A DNA stretch of 60,731 nucleotides from CAYXLI01 sp964464925 (GTDB lineage Bacteria; Acidobacteriota; Terriglobia; Bryobacterales; Bryobacteraceae), in the NCBI GenBank assembly GCA_964464925.1, contig CAYXLI010000034.1, positions 1 to 60,731 of the forward strand. Direction: 5' to 3'. The notes beneath the pieces were generated by a model that saw nothing but the letters and a program-made list of their open reading frames with translations, was not told the DNA's origin and did no database searches. The position numbers and the translations under genes are program-made. Positions within the stretch are counted from its first letter, which is position 1. Each line of letters starts with the position of its first letter. This document shows, one piece after another, positions 60,409 to 60,731 of this stretch.

Positions 60409-60600
60409 ATGATGAAGTCGATTGATACACCTCTCACATTTAGCGGTGAAGAAGCCGGGATCCTGCTCGAACTGCTGGAGTCCGAGAGAGCCAGGCTGCC
60501 TGTCGAAATCCGCCACACCGACCACCGTAGCTACCGCGAAGAGTTGCGGCGGCGGCTCGACATCATCGAGCGCCTAATCGCAAGATGGAAGGATCTGTAA
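60409..60600 (+). CDS. small helical protein of unknown function
   Basis: A 63-residue mostly helical protein (MMKSIDTPLTFSGEEAGIL, then ELLESERARLPVEIRHTDH). The reading frame opens at 60286, but the double ATG at 60409 and 60412 starts where similar acidobacterial small proteins start as far as I recall. No function known. Confidence 0.6.
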   Translation: MMKSIDTPLTFSGEEAGILLELLESERARLPVEIRHTDHRSYREELRRRLDIIERLIARWKDL

Positions 60601-60653
60601 TCAAAAAGGCACATTAGGTTGACCAAGCTGCAAGCCCTACGCTACGATAACAG

Positions 60654-60730
<77 letters not shown>

Positions 60731-60731
60731 A

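Overview
This 60.7 kb window looks like a chromosomal segment of an Acidobacteriota bacterium, most likely of the Bryobacterales/Solibacter type. The basis is gene content, not a phylogeny: a very large TonB-dependent receptor with an N-terminal carboxypeptidase-regulatory-like domain, a TIGR03437-type secreted protein, a TolB-propeller/amidohydrolase fusion, a DUF1800 protein and many exported proteins with Sec or Tat signals. Gene density is high, with short spacers and frequent 1-4 nt overlaps. The window starts inside a tRNA gene and ends with an initiator tRNA-fMet.

Layout. 1-7.4 kb is a signalling block: a DUF3068 membrane protein, a HAMP histidine kinase, an Rcp1-like response regulator and an 890-residue hybrid kinase read rightward behind a CRP/FNR-like palindrome, and a single-receiver protein and a CpaE/MinD-like ATPase read leftward. 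7.5-12.8 kb holds small metabolic and exported proteins, including a metallo-beta-lactamase-fold protein with a rubredoxin-like knuckle and an exported fumarylacetoacetase-fold protein. 12.8-25.6 kb is housekeeping and envelope: a tandem cyclophilin, two polysaccharide deacetylase-like proteins with a divergent GT4 glycosyltransferase, CsbD, an M23 peptidase, a TPR protein, GalU, an unknown protein, DUF1800, RecN and Tag. 25.6-30.6 kb carries a probable PPi-type PEP carboxykinase, a DisA-like (DACNV-type) protein and two tiny cysteine-rich proteins, one of them a metallothionein-like 46-residue gene.

30.7-37.8 kb is the most unusual part. Three pieces of tRNA-Leu (two 3' ends sharing an exact 23-bp repeat, and one 5' half) mark integration or rearrangement scars. 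Between them lie a TIGR03437 protein, an N-terminally truncated tyrosine integrase, a KaiC-like double ATPase with a histidine kinase and response regulator in one tight operon, and an intact tRNA-Leu(UAA) gene interrupted between U34 and A35 by a 239-nt group I intron that strongly resembles the cyanobacterial/plastid tRNA-Leu intron. 37.9-60.6 kb returns to core-like genes: aldo/keto reductase, DegP, nucleoside hydrolase, TatA, YihY, a GHMP sugar kinase, a CPBP protease, an L,D-transpeptidase, a LytM peptidase, an M1 aminopeptidase, a beta-propeller/S55-peptidase operon and the TonB receptor.

The best candidates for something not previously described are the intron-bearing tRNA-Leu inside a tRNA-scarred segment that carries a KaiC-kinase-regulator module, and the pairing of a divergent DisA-like protein with a PPi-PEPCK. 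Family assignments rest on motifs recognised by eye; no database search was run.
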